Part shown: positions 32,572 to 47,500 of the stretch, one piece after another | Layout of the letters: every line of letters begins with the position of its first letter | Position numbering within the stretch: the stretch's first letter is position 1 | Origin: Scortum barcoo | Taxonomy: Eukaryota > Chordata > Actinopteri > Centrarchiformes > Terapontidae | Assembly: GCA_023238725.1 (NCBI GenBank) | Contig: CM041553.1 | Location: 14,877,001-14,941,000, forward strand | Direction of reading: 5' to 3' | DNA: 64,000 nucleotides | Made by a program: the position numbers and the translations under genes | Notes under the pieces: generated by a model | Databases searched by the model: none | What the model saw: the letters and a program-made list of their open reading frames with translations, nothing else | Told to the model about the DNA's origin: nothing

Positions 32572-35500
32572 ATGGAGACGTACGGCAGCTCGCACAAGAA
32601 GCAGAAGCTGAGCAACGCCGCCGAGAACTGGGTGAGTTTCTTCTCCAAACAACTTGTGTTAGCGCACAGCCGGGCACTAAACAAGCCCACAGGCCACACG
32701 GACAGAGGACCGGTCCGCCTAACATCACACACGGCGACACACGGCGAGCCCCGCACCGTGCAGCCTCGGTTTGCTAGCAGCGCCGCGGCTAATCAGTCAG
32801 ATGCTAATGCGTTTCATTTAAAAGGCTCGGGCTGATTGTTCAGTGTCCTTGCAGCTGTGATAACATCGCCCTTCATGCCGCTTTTTGTTTGTTTTATGTA
32901 TTATTACAGCTTTCTGCTGCTGCAGTGTGCACACATTCCTGTGTTCATTCATGCTGAAACACACACTGCAATGCTAACTGTGGACTGCAGCCCGGACTGA
33001 TAAATATATATAAAATTCAATATATAACATTTCGTCACTCCAGACAAACACCAGCATGCGGAGCCAGAACATTTAGTCCATTAAGCAGTTACAGCGGTTT
33101 TGTTAAAGATTTGATGTTTCAGTCATGTGTCATGAAAAGAGGCCCAGCAGTAACACATCTGATGTGACGGTATGTGATGTCAGCTGTTTTCAGACATATT
33201 ACAAGCAAACTGGCTAATTGGGGAAATAAATGCATGCGTTAATGGATAATGACAAGAACTGGAACTGCAAGGATTAGTTGTCATTTCGATAATCTATTAC
33301 CTTTTTTTTGTGGAAAACTCAGATTTATGAGGAAATTCTCTGATTTCAGCTTCTCAGATGTGAATATTTTTTGGTTGCTTTAGTCTTCTATGAAAGTATT
33401 CTGAATAACTTTAGGTTATGGACAAATGAGACATTTGAGGACATTGCTTTTGGCTTTGGGAAGCAGTGATGGACATTTTTCACCATTTTATGGACCAAGT
33501 GACTAATAGATAATTAATCAATGATGAAAATGATCGGCAGACTAATCGATGATGAAAATAACCGTTACTTTCAGCTCTGCATATATGTCCCAAGCTAATA
33601 ATGTGTCTTATAATAGACATAAATGTCATAATATAGAACTGTGTACAGATTTTGGAGAAGCCATATTTTATGATGAAATGTTTGGTTGTTTTTTTTTATT
33701 TAGTTCTTTATAAATTTGTTTATTTGGGCTGCAAGTGGACTAAATTGACAGTACCTCTGTATTATTGAAGGGAATGCAACGTGCAACCAATGTCACCTAT
33801 CAAGCTCATCATGTCAGCCGAAACAAGCGCGGGCAGGTTGTGGGCACGAGAGGAGGATTCAGAGGCTGCACCGTGTGGCTGAGCGGTAGGTTATGAGACG
33901 TTGACAGCTCTGATTTCAAGTTCATGGTGTCCTCTCTGCACCTATGTATCATCTCATAGCTGTTTTCACAATGCTGTTGTTTTTTGCAAAGGTTTGTCCG
34001 GTGCAGGGAAGACCACCGTGAGCATGGCTCTGGAGGAGTACCTGGTGTGTCACGGTATTCCTTGCTACACGCTGGATGGAGACAACATCCGTCAGGGGCT
34101 GAACAAAAACCTGGGTTTCAGCCCGGAGGACCGCGAGGAGAACATCAGGCGCATTGCTGAGGTGGCCCGGCTTTTTGCTGATGCTGGGTTGGTCTGCATC
34201 GCCAGCTTCATCTCTCCCTACAGCAGGGTGAGTGACTCGGTTGAATGAGAAACGGATGACGACAGTGATAAATGTGGCTGATCTCACTGATAGTGAATTT
34301 GGCTCCAATCCTTTTAAACAATCATTATCCTGCTGAAAGTGACGATGCCAGTTCCAACAATACATTTAGATGTTGTAAGGTGGCATGATGAAGTAGAGCT
34401 TTCAAAGACAGTATTTTATGTGTGCCATGAATTTTAAAACTACTGGCTCTTTATTTTTATTTTAAATAATTGATTTATTATTTTATTATAAAAAACTTAA
34501 TTGATCAATGTTGATTTTGAATAAAGAAGAAACTAACCTAAGTAAGATAAAAAACATACAAAAAGTTCTACCATTTGCAGTGTAACAGCTGGTTATTCTT
34601 CTAAGTCTGGTGCATTATTAGCTGGGTACAGTACAGTTTATGTTTTATCTTTATTTTTTATTTTCTCTCTGTAATTAGAAGCTAATTCTGAGCTGGTATA
34701 TCACCTAATATACTACCAGTGTGGTCAGTATGTCATCTTGCAGCAGGAAACAGAAGGTTTGGTTTGGTAAAAATCAAACTTGATGCCCCATCATAACATG
34801 GTACCTTTTACCAACTCCCTGGCTAAATCATGTGCGTCCCTCACTGTATATTTGATTATTTTCTGTCAGGATCGTCTCAATGCCAGGAAGATCCATGAGG
34901 CTGCAGGTCTGCCTTTCTTTGAGGTGTTCGTGGATGCTCCGCTGGATGTCTGTGAGCAGAGGGACGTGAAGGGGCTGTACAAGAGAGCCAGAGCTGGCGA
35001 GATAAGAGGTAGAGTAAAGTTTAATATGGTTTATGTGCAGTGAGTCAATCCAAGGCCTGGATCCTTGTATCTATTGTGTGATCAAGACAGTCAGGCATCA
35101 TACATGGACTTAATATACAGTTGAAATTGTACTCTGTAACTTTGACCTTGAAGAGACTTTGACTTTGTTGTTGATTGCAAAACAGACTGAGAGTCTAAAA
35201 GTTCAACAATACACAATGCGCTTTACATTTCAGAAGTTTGACTTCTGCTTTTGCAGTTACCTTAATTCCTCCCACTTTCTGTTTGTACTAAAGAAAATCA
35301 TATCAGATTAGACAGAAATGACATGACAGTGACAAAACTGATGCATCACTGTTAGAGAAGTTGTTTCTTATCAAGTTGCGGGTAAGGGTTACAGCTCAAC
35401 CCAATTTCCTGAGTTTTGTATCATTCCTGTAGAGCAGATCTGCCTTCAGTAGTCTTGCTTCTGTCTAAGGCAGTGGAGACATTGTTTATTTATGAAATGG

Positions 35501-38500
35501 AGTTCAGTCCTGACTAGATCTCTGAATGTCTGATATAATTTATTATGATTGATATCACTTAAATCAAGTATTGTTTAAGCATTGTCATTTGACACCTCAT
35601 CCAAACAGCATTACATTGAAATCCATACAATAAAAGAAATAGAACAAAAATAAGATTTATGTGTCAATGAGAAGTTATATATTTTCCATTAAAGTGAAAC
35701 CTCGGACTGTGCATTTAATTCTCGTTATTCTATCAGGTTTCACCGGGATTGACTCAGAGTACGAGAAACCAGAGGCTCCAGAGCTGGTGCTGAAGACCGA
35801 CTCCTGCAGTGTGAACGAGTGCATACAGCAACTTATTGACCTGCTTCAGGAGAGGGTGAGGGGAAGAAATGGCCTGCTTTGACCTGTTTCAAATATGTGT
35901 ATCATGTTTGGAACCACCTGCTGTTGTTTTTATTGGCTTTGTTCCCTTTTAAAGAATATTTGTGTGACCACAACATATACAGCTAAAGGCTAAAGTTCAG
36001 ACAAACTCTGACGTCATTCTTATATTTGCCACTAGGAGGCAGTGAAGCCTCATATTTATATGAATGTTGACGTGACTGCATCATGAAAATCGGTTTTCTT
36101 TAGGGGATGTTTTAATTATTAATTTATTAATTAATTTAATTAGGTTATTATTTATTTATAATTATTCATTTCACTTTCTTTCAATTTTGCAGGATATAGT
36201 TCCTGTTGATGCATCTTATGAAGTGAAAGAGCTGTACGTTCAAGAGAATAAATTGGACCTGGCTAAGGCAGATGCGGAGACCCTGCCTGCTTTACAGATT
36301 GGGAAGGTGCTTGTAATTTTTTTTTATTGTGATAAATCTTAATTAATAAAATAGCAAAGTAACTGTTAGTAATAGTATACTATTATTATTCATTTATTTG
36401 CCCACCAATAAATTAACATATATCATTTTCATTTGAACTATATATATATGAAAAGTTGTTGGTCAACATGTAACCTGCTGTGTGTATGTATGTGCGTGCG
36501 TGTGTGTGTGTGATCCTCAGGTGGACATGCAGTGGGTGCAGGTGCTGGCCGAAGGCTGGGCCACTCCTCTGAATGGCTTTATGAGAGAAAGAGAATATTT
36601 GCAGTGTCTCCATTTTGACTGTCTGCTGGATGGTAAGACAATTTGAGTTTATTTAAAACAAAATTAAATAAATAAATAAATAGTTAGGATTTTACAGTGT
36701 TGCTATACCTGAGAGAAGGCACTAGATGGAGACGAGTGCTCACAAAATGGATTACTCAGAGATAACAGATGACTTTCTGTCAGAACATTGGTGCCGACTT
36801 TCTTTTAACTGTAATGGTACACTATTTATATAACTTAATGGTTAGCCTGTCCTTTTACAATTTACCTGCTCTTAGCCAAAGGGTTTACTCATACGTTTCT
36901 ATCATTTGACAATCTTAAACTTATGAGTTTTATGTTATTTTTGTCAGTCACACCTCAAGAGTCCATCAGCTATAGCTTTTTGTGTTTCCCTCAATTTTTT
37001 TTCATTCCAATAAAAATTGAGCATTCTGATTAAATGGAGCATTAAATTAGATGAATAAATACTCCCTGCATGTGTCCCTATAAATTGCAATGCATATTTT
37101 GTACTGTTGGATATGCTGAGTGGCTTAAATGAGGTTTTCATGCGGGCTGACATGTTGAAGAAGTGCTCCATTATACAGCAGTGATGTACAACTTGGCACG
37201 GTGGACGAATGACACATTGATGTAATCAGGAATGAATTTGATTTAGATGCAGAATTTTAAGAATGATAGTGTTGAATACTAAGTTGGTGAAGTAATAAGT
37301 CCATTTGCACCCAAGCTTTGTTTTTTTTGGCACTTATTTAAGAAAACGAATATATTGGGCGTAGAGAGTGTAATTACAGCAATTTCTCATGTATTGTTTG
37401 AAATTCCAAGAAAAAGTCAATTTAATTTTATTGCCCATACGACCACTCAGACCTCAGTTGTATGTTGTGATGCCAAATATTTAGTTACATGCACACACAG
37501 TCAAATGAAAAATACATAAAATAAATTGAAAGTTAACATAGCCTATATTTCATTTTCAGAGTTTGACTGGTATATATTGCAACTGCTGTCCTCACAGATG
37601 GATGAAGTGATCCATTCTTACAGCTCTGAATAAAATCACAGATGATTTAAGTTCTCTCCCGAGAAAAATAGCTAGCCTGAGACACAGAGCTGTCTGGAGA
37701 CAGACAGACAGGCAAAAATATATATTCAGATTCAGATTTCCTTTATTAGTCCCACAGCAGGGAAATTCACAGTGTAACAGCAGCGAAACACAATGGAAAA
37801 TAAATAGAGGAAATGCAAGACATAAGGTAAGAATAAAAAATAAGAAAAGATATTTAGCATAAAATCTGAAAAAATAAATAATTGTAACTTTAATTATAAT
37901 TATACCTGTACACAGTACAGAGACAGGATCTGCCTGAGAATACATATAAGAATATATAATATCTCAGGTAGAAAAAAGTGATGACAGTGAAACAGTGAAA
38001 TGAATAGTGAGGTGAAGTGGAGTGTATTGAGCAAGAGTCCAGTTATTAGTAAGTTCAAAAGTCTTGATTCCACTTTTCCCGTTTGTCCTCTGTATTGATT
38101 GTCACCACACACCACCATTTGTCCGTTTTCACTTCCGTCCTGGGGTTTAACGGTGAAAGAATCGCAGTGAAAGGATTGATCGCTCCCCACTACAACACTA
38201 AAAGTGGTCAGAAAGCAGGAAATTAGATGTTTAACTAATCAAATAGTCTGCAAAAATAAGCAGAGACCCAAATTCAAGCTTGTGTCTCTCTTGCTCGGAC
38301 ATTTGGCAGTCTTTGTGTGTGTGTTTTATTGGAACCAGCTGTAAGCTATACACTGTGACGGAGGGGACGAGAAGAGGGTCCAGGGGGAGGGTGGGGGCAG
38401 CAGCAGTCAGCGTCCCCTCCTTTTTCCACGGCATTTGATCTGATGTGATGTGAAAAGTGTGCCGCTCCAAACATTTTCATCAACCTGGACGGCAGAATGA

Positions 38501-41500
38501 AGCTGCCAACAGAATACTGTCACTACATGGCTCAAATCATAAAACGGGAAAGGGTCAAGATCCAGCTCAGCTTAAGAGGGGATTTTTCTCCACTAGCTTC
38601 TTTAATTGCAGTCTTGAAGACTCACTGTAGCCTGTGGTTTAGCTGTATATTCCACATTTAGCCTGAAGGGGTACAGAATGGAAACTTAATTAGAATGGTT
38701 GAGCTCTTTTGTTGATATCTAACCTTTGAACATTTTAACCTTACTTTCATAGGATGTCTGTGTCTCAGTGCTTTGCGTCGGGATCCTTTTAAACTGTTTT
38801 TCATGGATTGTTATGATAGTAAAGGTGCCCTGTGGAGTTTTCTTGTAAACAAACAAGATTTATGTTTACATTCAGTGTTTCCCATTAAAACACATTGTGT
38901 GCGTCTTTGAGGTCTAACAGTTGAATGCATTTCCTTCCTGATTAACATTCGCAAAGCAGATTTCAAAACAATTAAAAAAAAAAGAAAACAGTTAAAAATG
39001 TTCAATGTTTTTTAGCTTGAAGGCATCTTCTTTACTGCTTTTTCACTTCCTGCTGTCAGCTTCCGATCAATGGGATAGCTTGGAACTGTTGGAACTGAAC
39101 CATTATGGGATGATATAATGATGAGTACAACAATTTGTTAATACGTTGTTAAATTAATGTATTGTTTGACAGGAAAAGAATGGCCTTTCAAGCAAGAATG
39201 GCAACAGTCTGGTTTAAGCTTTTTAATGTGAAAATTTGACACTTTTTGGACATATATAGTGAATTATATGTACAGTATTGTACTGCATGTCTTTAAGATT
39301 TGGACTGTTGGTCAGACAAAGCAAGCAATAAAAAATATGTCGACTTTGAGAAGTAACAGTGAGCATTTTTTCAGTATTTTTAAACAAAACAATTGATTAT
39401 CTATGCTAATGACCAGCAGATTACTACAGATAATACAGATTACAGTTAATAAAAAAATAATATTCATTACATCACTAATGTATTTTATTTCTGCACAAAT
39501 ATCCTTTTTCCCCTATTAAAAATGTTCCTGGTCTCCATTGTTCTAGGTGGTGTCATCAACCTGTCAGTTCCTGTGGTGCTGCCCGTGTCTTCTGCAGATA
39601 AAGAGCGTTTAGATGGGGTGACGGCAATGGCCTTGGTTTATGAGGGTCGACGAGTGGCTATCCTTCGCAACCCTGAGTTTTATGAACACCGCAAGGAGGA
39701 GCGGTGTGCTCGCCAGTGGGGCACCACCTGCAAAGACCACCCCTATATTAAGGTACATTTCTGAGATGACATGTTCACTGTGTTGAATCCTCTTAAAACT
39801 GAATTTTCCTTAGAGGCTGATATGTTGGAAATGCTACAGAAAAGACAAAAGCTCAGCCTTGACAGTCAAAGCAGTGAGCTGCAGGCTGTTTGTCTCAGTG
39901 TGCTACGTGATAAATGCTCTGCATGTAAAAGCATACTGCCTCCCTGGAGTCGGCACTGATAGAACACAGATCCGAGCTGGACTTTTCACATTGCTTATGG
40001 AAAGAGTGAATAGGTGGGGGAGTGGGGCTGTTCTCGTAGTCTGTCAGGACGCCCAGCGTAATCACTTGATCTTTTTGGTCCACCCTCATTTCGCAGGTGT
40101 TATATTTGGATGCTGAGTCTCTCGCTCAGTCTCCACCAAATGCGTTTGAAAATGTACTGCAACAGGCTGTGGAGTCTCTGCCAGCTTCCACCTTTCCGCT
40201 CACCCAGGCCTTCTCCAAATATACCCCGGGAATTGTTTCCATCTGTGTCCTATCAACTCCTGAGGGGCTCAGGTAGACCCGGTGGTGAGATAAGGTCCTG
40301 AAATGATCCCTGCCGAAAGTGGCATTGGCTTGTAGCTGGAAAAGAACAGAGGTGTCTGGTGTTGCAGACAAAGATAGATGTCAGATTCTCAGCTTTTTAT
40401 AAATCAATCTGGGGGGACTAGGAGGGCAAGGTTATTTTTAAAAGTTTCTTGTCCGGCTAATTTTAAATCCCATTGTTTTCAGGATTAGTGCAGTTGGTTG
40501 GCCACTTGTATTCTGGCAAAGTTGCAAGACAAAATTAATACTAACCTGCGTGGTATTTCATGATTTCAGTTCCCGGGCTCAGACTTACCGTATGCCTCTC
40601 TGGCTCATTTTAGAGCCATGCGCTGCTAAAAATTCTGGATGGAGATTAACTCGAATGCTAGACCGCAGATGTCTAAATATTTCAGCACAGTTGGAAGTCA
40701 TTTTTAATCCTAGCAGAGTCTCACCTTGTTCATGATTAAATCTGGCTTGGTAATGTGTTTTAAGGCGCAAGACGCTGCCAGTTTCAAAATTCGTACCGTG
40801 ACTCTCCAGTGTCAACACCTGATGCCTCGGCGCTGGCTTTAAACACACGCTGAGTGCTCTGTATTTCCACGACTTTCATTCTTTATCCACTCTAACCTGT
40901 CACAGTTGAATATGTGTGTTCAGCTTGCTGTGATTATGGTGTCATTAAAGAGTGTGTGTATGTATACATATACGTGTATGTTTAACCCTCCCCCGCCGGA
41001 GCCAGTCTGTCAACACACCTCTGGTAACTACAACTTTTCTTTCTTTCTTTTTTTTTTTTTAATCCCATCTTGTTCCAACCAGAAACGACCTTCTGCATAC
41101 TATGTGTAGTTAATCCACGTTTTCCTGTTTACCTGTCAGTCAGTTAGACAGGAGCCCCCTTCATCGGAAACTATAGTGTAGTGGCTATTTATTTGACCAG
41201 GGCCCTTTTCACATAGGAAGTCCCAGAGCACTTAAAACGGTTAAACAGAGAGCATATGTGTACGTGGAGTCTTGCGCCTTTTGATATATCCGTACAGACA
41301 CGTTTTCCATTCACTTATGTTGGGAAAATGAATTGTGACTTGTCTATGCTGTGCTGATCTCTCCAAGGAATAAGACTGTTCTTTCATGGCTCTTCTCAGG
41401 CCAGCACTGGACAGGTTGGATTAATTGGAGTGTGGAAAACAAATCACAACATGATCCTGAAAACTTTTTGCAGCAGAGCCAGTTGGTTATAGATTGCATC

Positions 41501-44500
41501 ACGTGGACGCGTCTCCCGCTCACAGTGTTCTGATTTTTATGTATAGTTTGCCAGATCAAACTGAAATCAGTCTGTTTGTAAAGTATGGATATCAAAGATG
41601 TTTTTTCATTTTTTTTACATGATGAATGAGATGTCAATGAAATAAGTAACATCTTTGTTAGAGTGAGAGCTTTATCTTGCAAATATCTTTCTCTTCGACT
41701 TCCAAATTGGCTTTTCGCTGCGCCTGCGAACTTCGGGTTTCATTTGTGGCCTTCGTTTTGAGTCGTCTTCTGTCTTGGTGCCGGAGCTGTGCTTCTTTTC
41801 TTACCAAGCCTGTGGAGAATTGTCACTTTGTATCACATTAACATCGCACAGGCCAGAGTTTTCTGTAACTCCGGCTACGCTCTCATAAATGCCACACAAG
41901 GCTGGAGAAAGATATTGCCTGAAACAATAGCAGCCTTTGCCTGGATCCTGAGCAATTCTGTGACATTGTTGGATTAATCTCTCGCGGGGAAAATTTCTCT
42001 CCAGTGTGGCCGTATGCTCATCACCAGGTTTTATCATCAAATACAATCTGATTTTGTCTGCACTCTGTTATTGAAATAAAGGTAGTGGATGTGGCCAAGT
42101 GCGGAAGAGTGGGCATGCCAGAGTTTTGTTGACTGTTTAATGACACAAAGCCTCGTTGAGTTATGCCGATGTCTCACGGTTGCAACTGGGTAATAACTGT
42201 GAAGTTTTATTAGAATTCATGCTGGCCTGGTTCCAGCACAGTGACGTTTTTATGGACCACAGTGTCTTAAGTCTAGATTATGTTTGAGTTGTGCTCCCTG
42301 TCATGATCGCTGTGACTCCTATTTCAGATGGTGATGGAAAGTGGGGACTGGCTCGTCGGGGGAGACCTGCAGGTTCTGGACAAGATCTGTTGGAACGACG
42401 GGCTCGATCAGTACCGACTGACACCAACTGAGCTCAAACAAAAGTTTAAAGAAATGAATGCAGGTACAGGCCAAGTTCTCTTGGGCTTTGTTTATTTTCT
42501 GTCTGTCAGAACTAAATAAAAAATGTTGAAAGAATTGTGAAGTAAGGGCTTTCAGAGAGACAGTAGTGTCAGAATATTTATAAGCCACTACCTTTTTATT
42601 CTTAAAAAGGAGAGGACGCACTGGGTTGTCTATGCACTTCAAGACTTTTGTCCTTTGTTTATTCTTTGGGAAAGAAGTAAGGGAGACAGAGTGGGGAAGT
42701 CAAGGGAGAGCAAGCTCTGGTGTGATTCAGTCCTTCACTGTATGTGGTTTCAGTGGCTGGGCACTTAGCTGCTTGATTATCTCTGGGTACATTGTGGCCT
42801 TTTGTTTGTTTTGCACAGATGTGCTCAGATGTGTTTAGTCACAGTTTAACAAATCCTCCTCACCCCCCCCCCCCCCACCTTTTCTCTCTGTTCAGATGCT
42901 GTGTTCGCCTTCCAGCTCCGCAACCCGGTCCACAATGGCCACGCTCTTCTGATGCAGGACACCCACAAGCGTCTCATCATCGAGCGAGGCTACCGCCGGC
43001 CTGTTCTGCTGCTTCACCCGTTGGGAGGTTGGACCAAGGACGACGATGTGCCACTGCCCTGGCGAATGAAGCAGCACGCCGCTGTGCTGGAGGAGGGCGT
43101 CTTGAATCCAGACTCAACCATTGTAGCTATCTTTCCTTCACCAATGATGTATGCCGGGCCGACTGAGGTAACAATTATCAACAATGTTGTACTTGCAGAT
43201 ACTTGTTTGGGATTCCTTTTTTCCCTCAAAATGGACGTGGAACTTGAAATGCAACCACAGTGCAGAGTAATGACAGCAGACACATGGTGAAAGACTGTCA
43301 TATAACTGCAAGTTTCTGAGAGTGAAAAATGGCAGGAAAGGGACTTTACAATTATCTTGAGGCGCTCTCTTTAGTGTTTCCATGCCATGCGCAAAGCTCC
43401 TCGTGTGGCTGAGCGTAGCTATGTAGTTGGAAATCTTTTAATCATTCACTTACAATAATAGGGAAGCTACAGTGCAAATTATTGAGAGCAGATTAGAGGC
43501 TGGTGGGTGTCAGGCAGTGAAATTATTCAATTTGTAATTCTGAATGGGAGGTTTAGAGAGCTGTGCTAAGCTCCAGCTTAGTATCATTGTTCCGTCCTTG
43601 TTTACCTCTTAATTACAAATTACATACCTTTGGTTTCAGCCTGCCACTCAGATATTTAGAAACTCTCTAGTATCTCCAGTAATGTTCATCAGCAACAGTC
43701 ACTTAGCCTGCCACTTCCACCTTGAGCTGAAACAGCCTCATCTGAAAGTCATAGATCCTAAAATATACAAACTACATGAGCAGAAACCTTTTTCTCAGTA
43801 GTATTAATATGAATTATAGTTCTGTAGTACTATACTAGTATCATGAGTTGTAGGGAGGTTCTTCTATAAGTTCAGCTATAGCACAAAGGGCAGGTTATAC
43901 ATTAAATATCACACATGGCTCTGATACTTGCATATTTAGGGTGTACTTTTCTTGTGTTTCAATTATTTGAATAATTTAGGATTATTGATATTTGGTAAAT
44001 ATGCAGTAAATTTCTCATCATGACCTTGCAAAAGAAAATAAAAACATACTTTTTTCCCTAAATCTTAAAAGTGTTTATTTTCTTTTTTCTTTTCTCGTCC
44101 ACAGGTTCAGTGGCATTGCAGGGCTCGAATGGTGGCTGGAGCCAACTTCTACATTGTGGGCCGCGATCCTGCAGGCATGCCCCACCCTGACACAGGAAAG
44201 GACCTATACGAGCCCAGTCATGGGGCCAAGGTCCTCACCATGGCTCCAGGCCTCATCACCCTGGAGATCGTACCCTTTAAGGTTGCTGCTTACAATAAGG
44301 TCAAAAGAGCAATGGACTTCTATGACCCAAAAAAGTAAGTAGCGGTTTCATTCCCCCCCATCTTGTTTCCCATAGTCTTTATGTGGGTCATGGAATAGAG
44401 AAATACTGAATCTAAAGCTGCTCACTCACACTAAATTAAACAGCTTATTTGTAGATTTAGCCTAGAGTAATACCCCTCATTAGGCCAGTTAGAACCAGCA

Positions 44501-47500
44501 GCCTAAACAGAAATTAAATTCTCTAAATTAATTACTCATTAGGCTTGTCTTGTTTAAAAAACAAAAAAAACCAAAACTCTTTCATCCATTTTCTTCCCTT
44601 CGTTGTCTTCTGTCTACAGTAAAGTACTGAGCCAAGAACAACAGGACTTGTTTTCCTTTCTTATGCAGTTAAAAGGTTTTGTGGATTAGTTTGAGCTTTG
44701 TTGTTGCTCAAAAATTACAGAGACCTGCCATTAATTAAAGTCTTTATACGGATGCTGCACATGATGACTAACAAAAATCGTGCAACCTCACTGCCTCTTG
44801 TCCGGATTTGATGCAGCCTTCGCCATCAGGTTATGCAACATTAGCTGTGTTTGGCCAGGAATGCTAAAACTAAATATGGCCAGACTAATGAAAAGAATGA
44901 AAGATTTGCTTTGTTTTCCATGATGCATATTTATGATGTTGAGTCCAAAGAAAATTGTTGATCTGGAACATCTAGTACTTTTAGTGCATGCATATTTAAT
45001 ATTTTAAACTATGAATTTATTTCAATACTTACAAATCATGATGTGACCAGGGAAAAAAGGAAAACTCTTTCCACCTCTGAGTTTAAATCACTGTAACCTC
45101 TGTTTGCTGAATGTCACATTTTTTCACACTTGGAAATAAAGTTCATTTATCATATCTTATAAAAGGGATGGCTTATTAAGAATTTTTTTTCCCAAAATGG
45201 ATTTATATGCTGTAACAGTACCAGTAACCATCAGTCTAAATTCTAATCTAAAGTAGAGAGGCAGTGGTGAAATAAAACAAAATAACAAGCATTACTGGAA
45301 TAGTCATTTAAACTAGAGTAGAAAATAAGAATAAAGAAATCCAGAAAAAATAAATATAAAGGATAAACAATAAAAGACAAGAAATTGTTAATATTGCCCA
45401 AAAGTGCATGTACAGAAGTCACGATTATAGGACAACTATACAATAAAATATTGCTCATTTACAAAATATTTTTATGTAGTTGTATCAAAACATGTAAAAT
45501 ATTCCTCTAATGTTCCTTTGAAATACTTTTAAAACCCATTTCAGAATGTCATGTAAAATCAGTAAATATACGGCATTCGTTTTTTTAATACAATCTCATC
45601 GATCCAATGACTTGGTATCGTCGTAAGGCTAAAGCGAGACCAAACGCCAGAAGGTAACTGGATTTCCAAAGTCTGTAGTTGTCACTCAGTTCAGATTTAT
45701 GGCATTCTTTTCTCTCATGCATGCTGACAATGCTTTGCCAAAATTCCAAGAGGAATATGGATGCTTATCCTAATCACCAGCAATACCCCTGAGCCTTTCC
45801 CTGAAGTGTAATGGCTCAGATCACAGCAAGCTGTTTCTAATTTGACACTGTATAAAACGCTCTCAGAAGAATTTGCCTGGGAGCTCTTTTACCTCACGCC
45901 ATGCGAACTGCTGCGTCTTCTTCACAGTCTTCCACTGTGTCAGAGTGCAACATGACATGCTCTGTCATATTATAGCAATTAGAAGTTTTACTTCGTAAAC
46001 AGCCGACCTCTGACCCTCTCTGAATGTAAACTCAGCGGAGATGTGTGTAAATGTCTGCTGAAAAGATGTCCAAAACTGTCGTGATTATCCTTGACAGTAA
46101 CATACGAGGCTAGTGAAGACGTGGTGAACTCATGCCAGCACTCTGCTCAGTGCTGGTCTGAGATGAAGACCGTCCTTGGCCGCTCGCCTCAAACCGAGTT
46201 GTTCATATCTTTCTTCTGAACGAGGTGAACTTAACATGCAGTGAGAAGGACGGAGGAGACATCATCCTGTTTAAAACTAGCAAGAAATGTTTGTGATCCA
46301 CAATCAGATTATTATCGGGAAGAAGCTTTCTGACAGTATTTAATTTTCCGGTCAGTATTTCATTTGAGGCGTGTCACATTCCTTTATGTAGACGGCCAGC
46401 GGTGGTGAGAAGTTTTCTTAATATTGTGTGTTTCGCTTAAGTGATAATACAGGCTTTTTAATTTGATTTCATTCAATAAAGTAGATGTGTTAATGTTTGT
46501 TTTTAATATATGAATTTACATGTATATTAGAACCAGACAGTGCTTCACTGAATAGCGATTGATCAGAAGTACTAATCTACTCAATGTCAGGTGTCACACA
46601 AAATCAGGAAATTTATTGTTAAAAGGGGGTCAAAAGGCTTAATCAGTGGGAAGGGCCTTTCATAAAACAAATGAATTCAAAGCACTCTGGTGGATTGTTG
46701 TGAAATAAATGTGGATGACCAAAAAAGATTCTGTGGCAGACAGTAATGTGTAATAAAGGCCCACAAAGTATCTTAAAGACAGGCGTATAAATTATACATG
46801 TACTCCTACTCACTGAATTTGAAGAATTCTGTTGAACGTCAGCTGCACTGGCCTCACTACACAACCAGTGGTGTGCTGGGGCTTAGTGGATTGTCACAGT
46901 ATCTCTCCAGCCACAGGATGATTTGCGAGCAATTACCAACGAAGCAGCTGCCAGAAATGGTGACCAAATGAAGTGTTTATTGATATAAATATTCTCGCAC
47001 ACGAACATGCATCATGTCTCATTTCACTGGATATGATGTGGAAATGTATGAGAGCCAATCCAGGCATATTTTGAATGATCAGTATCAGCTTAAATAAATC
47101 AGATATCTTTTCTTTCTTTTTTTAATTTTACATTTAATTAAGTGTATTATGTTTTGTCCACCTCCAAGTGTTGCAGCATATACGATTGACGAGTGAATTA
47201 ACAGTAATAGGCTGATATCAAACCCGTCTTTTGTTGGGAATGTGCGCTCTCTGCAACTGTTATCTGTACGCAGCCAAAGATCCTCCTGTGAGGGGAGAAG
47301 CTCCACTCTGTAGCTCCGCTGTACAACCATAAATGGACTCAGTCTGTTCCCTTTAGTTCCAACAGAGTGATACGTCTTTTCTCCTGAGGATCGCATCACA
47401 TCTGAGTTTCAGGAGTCGCATTCTTCCAGTTAAACTTTTATTTATGTATATGAATAATTTATGCTTATTAAGGACCTTTCGTATTTTGATCAACTATCCT

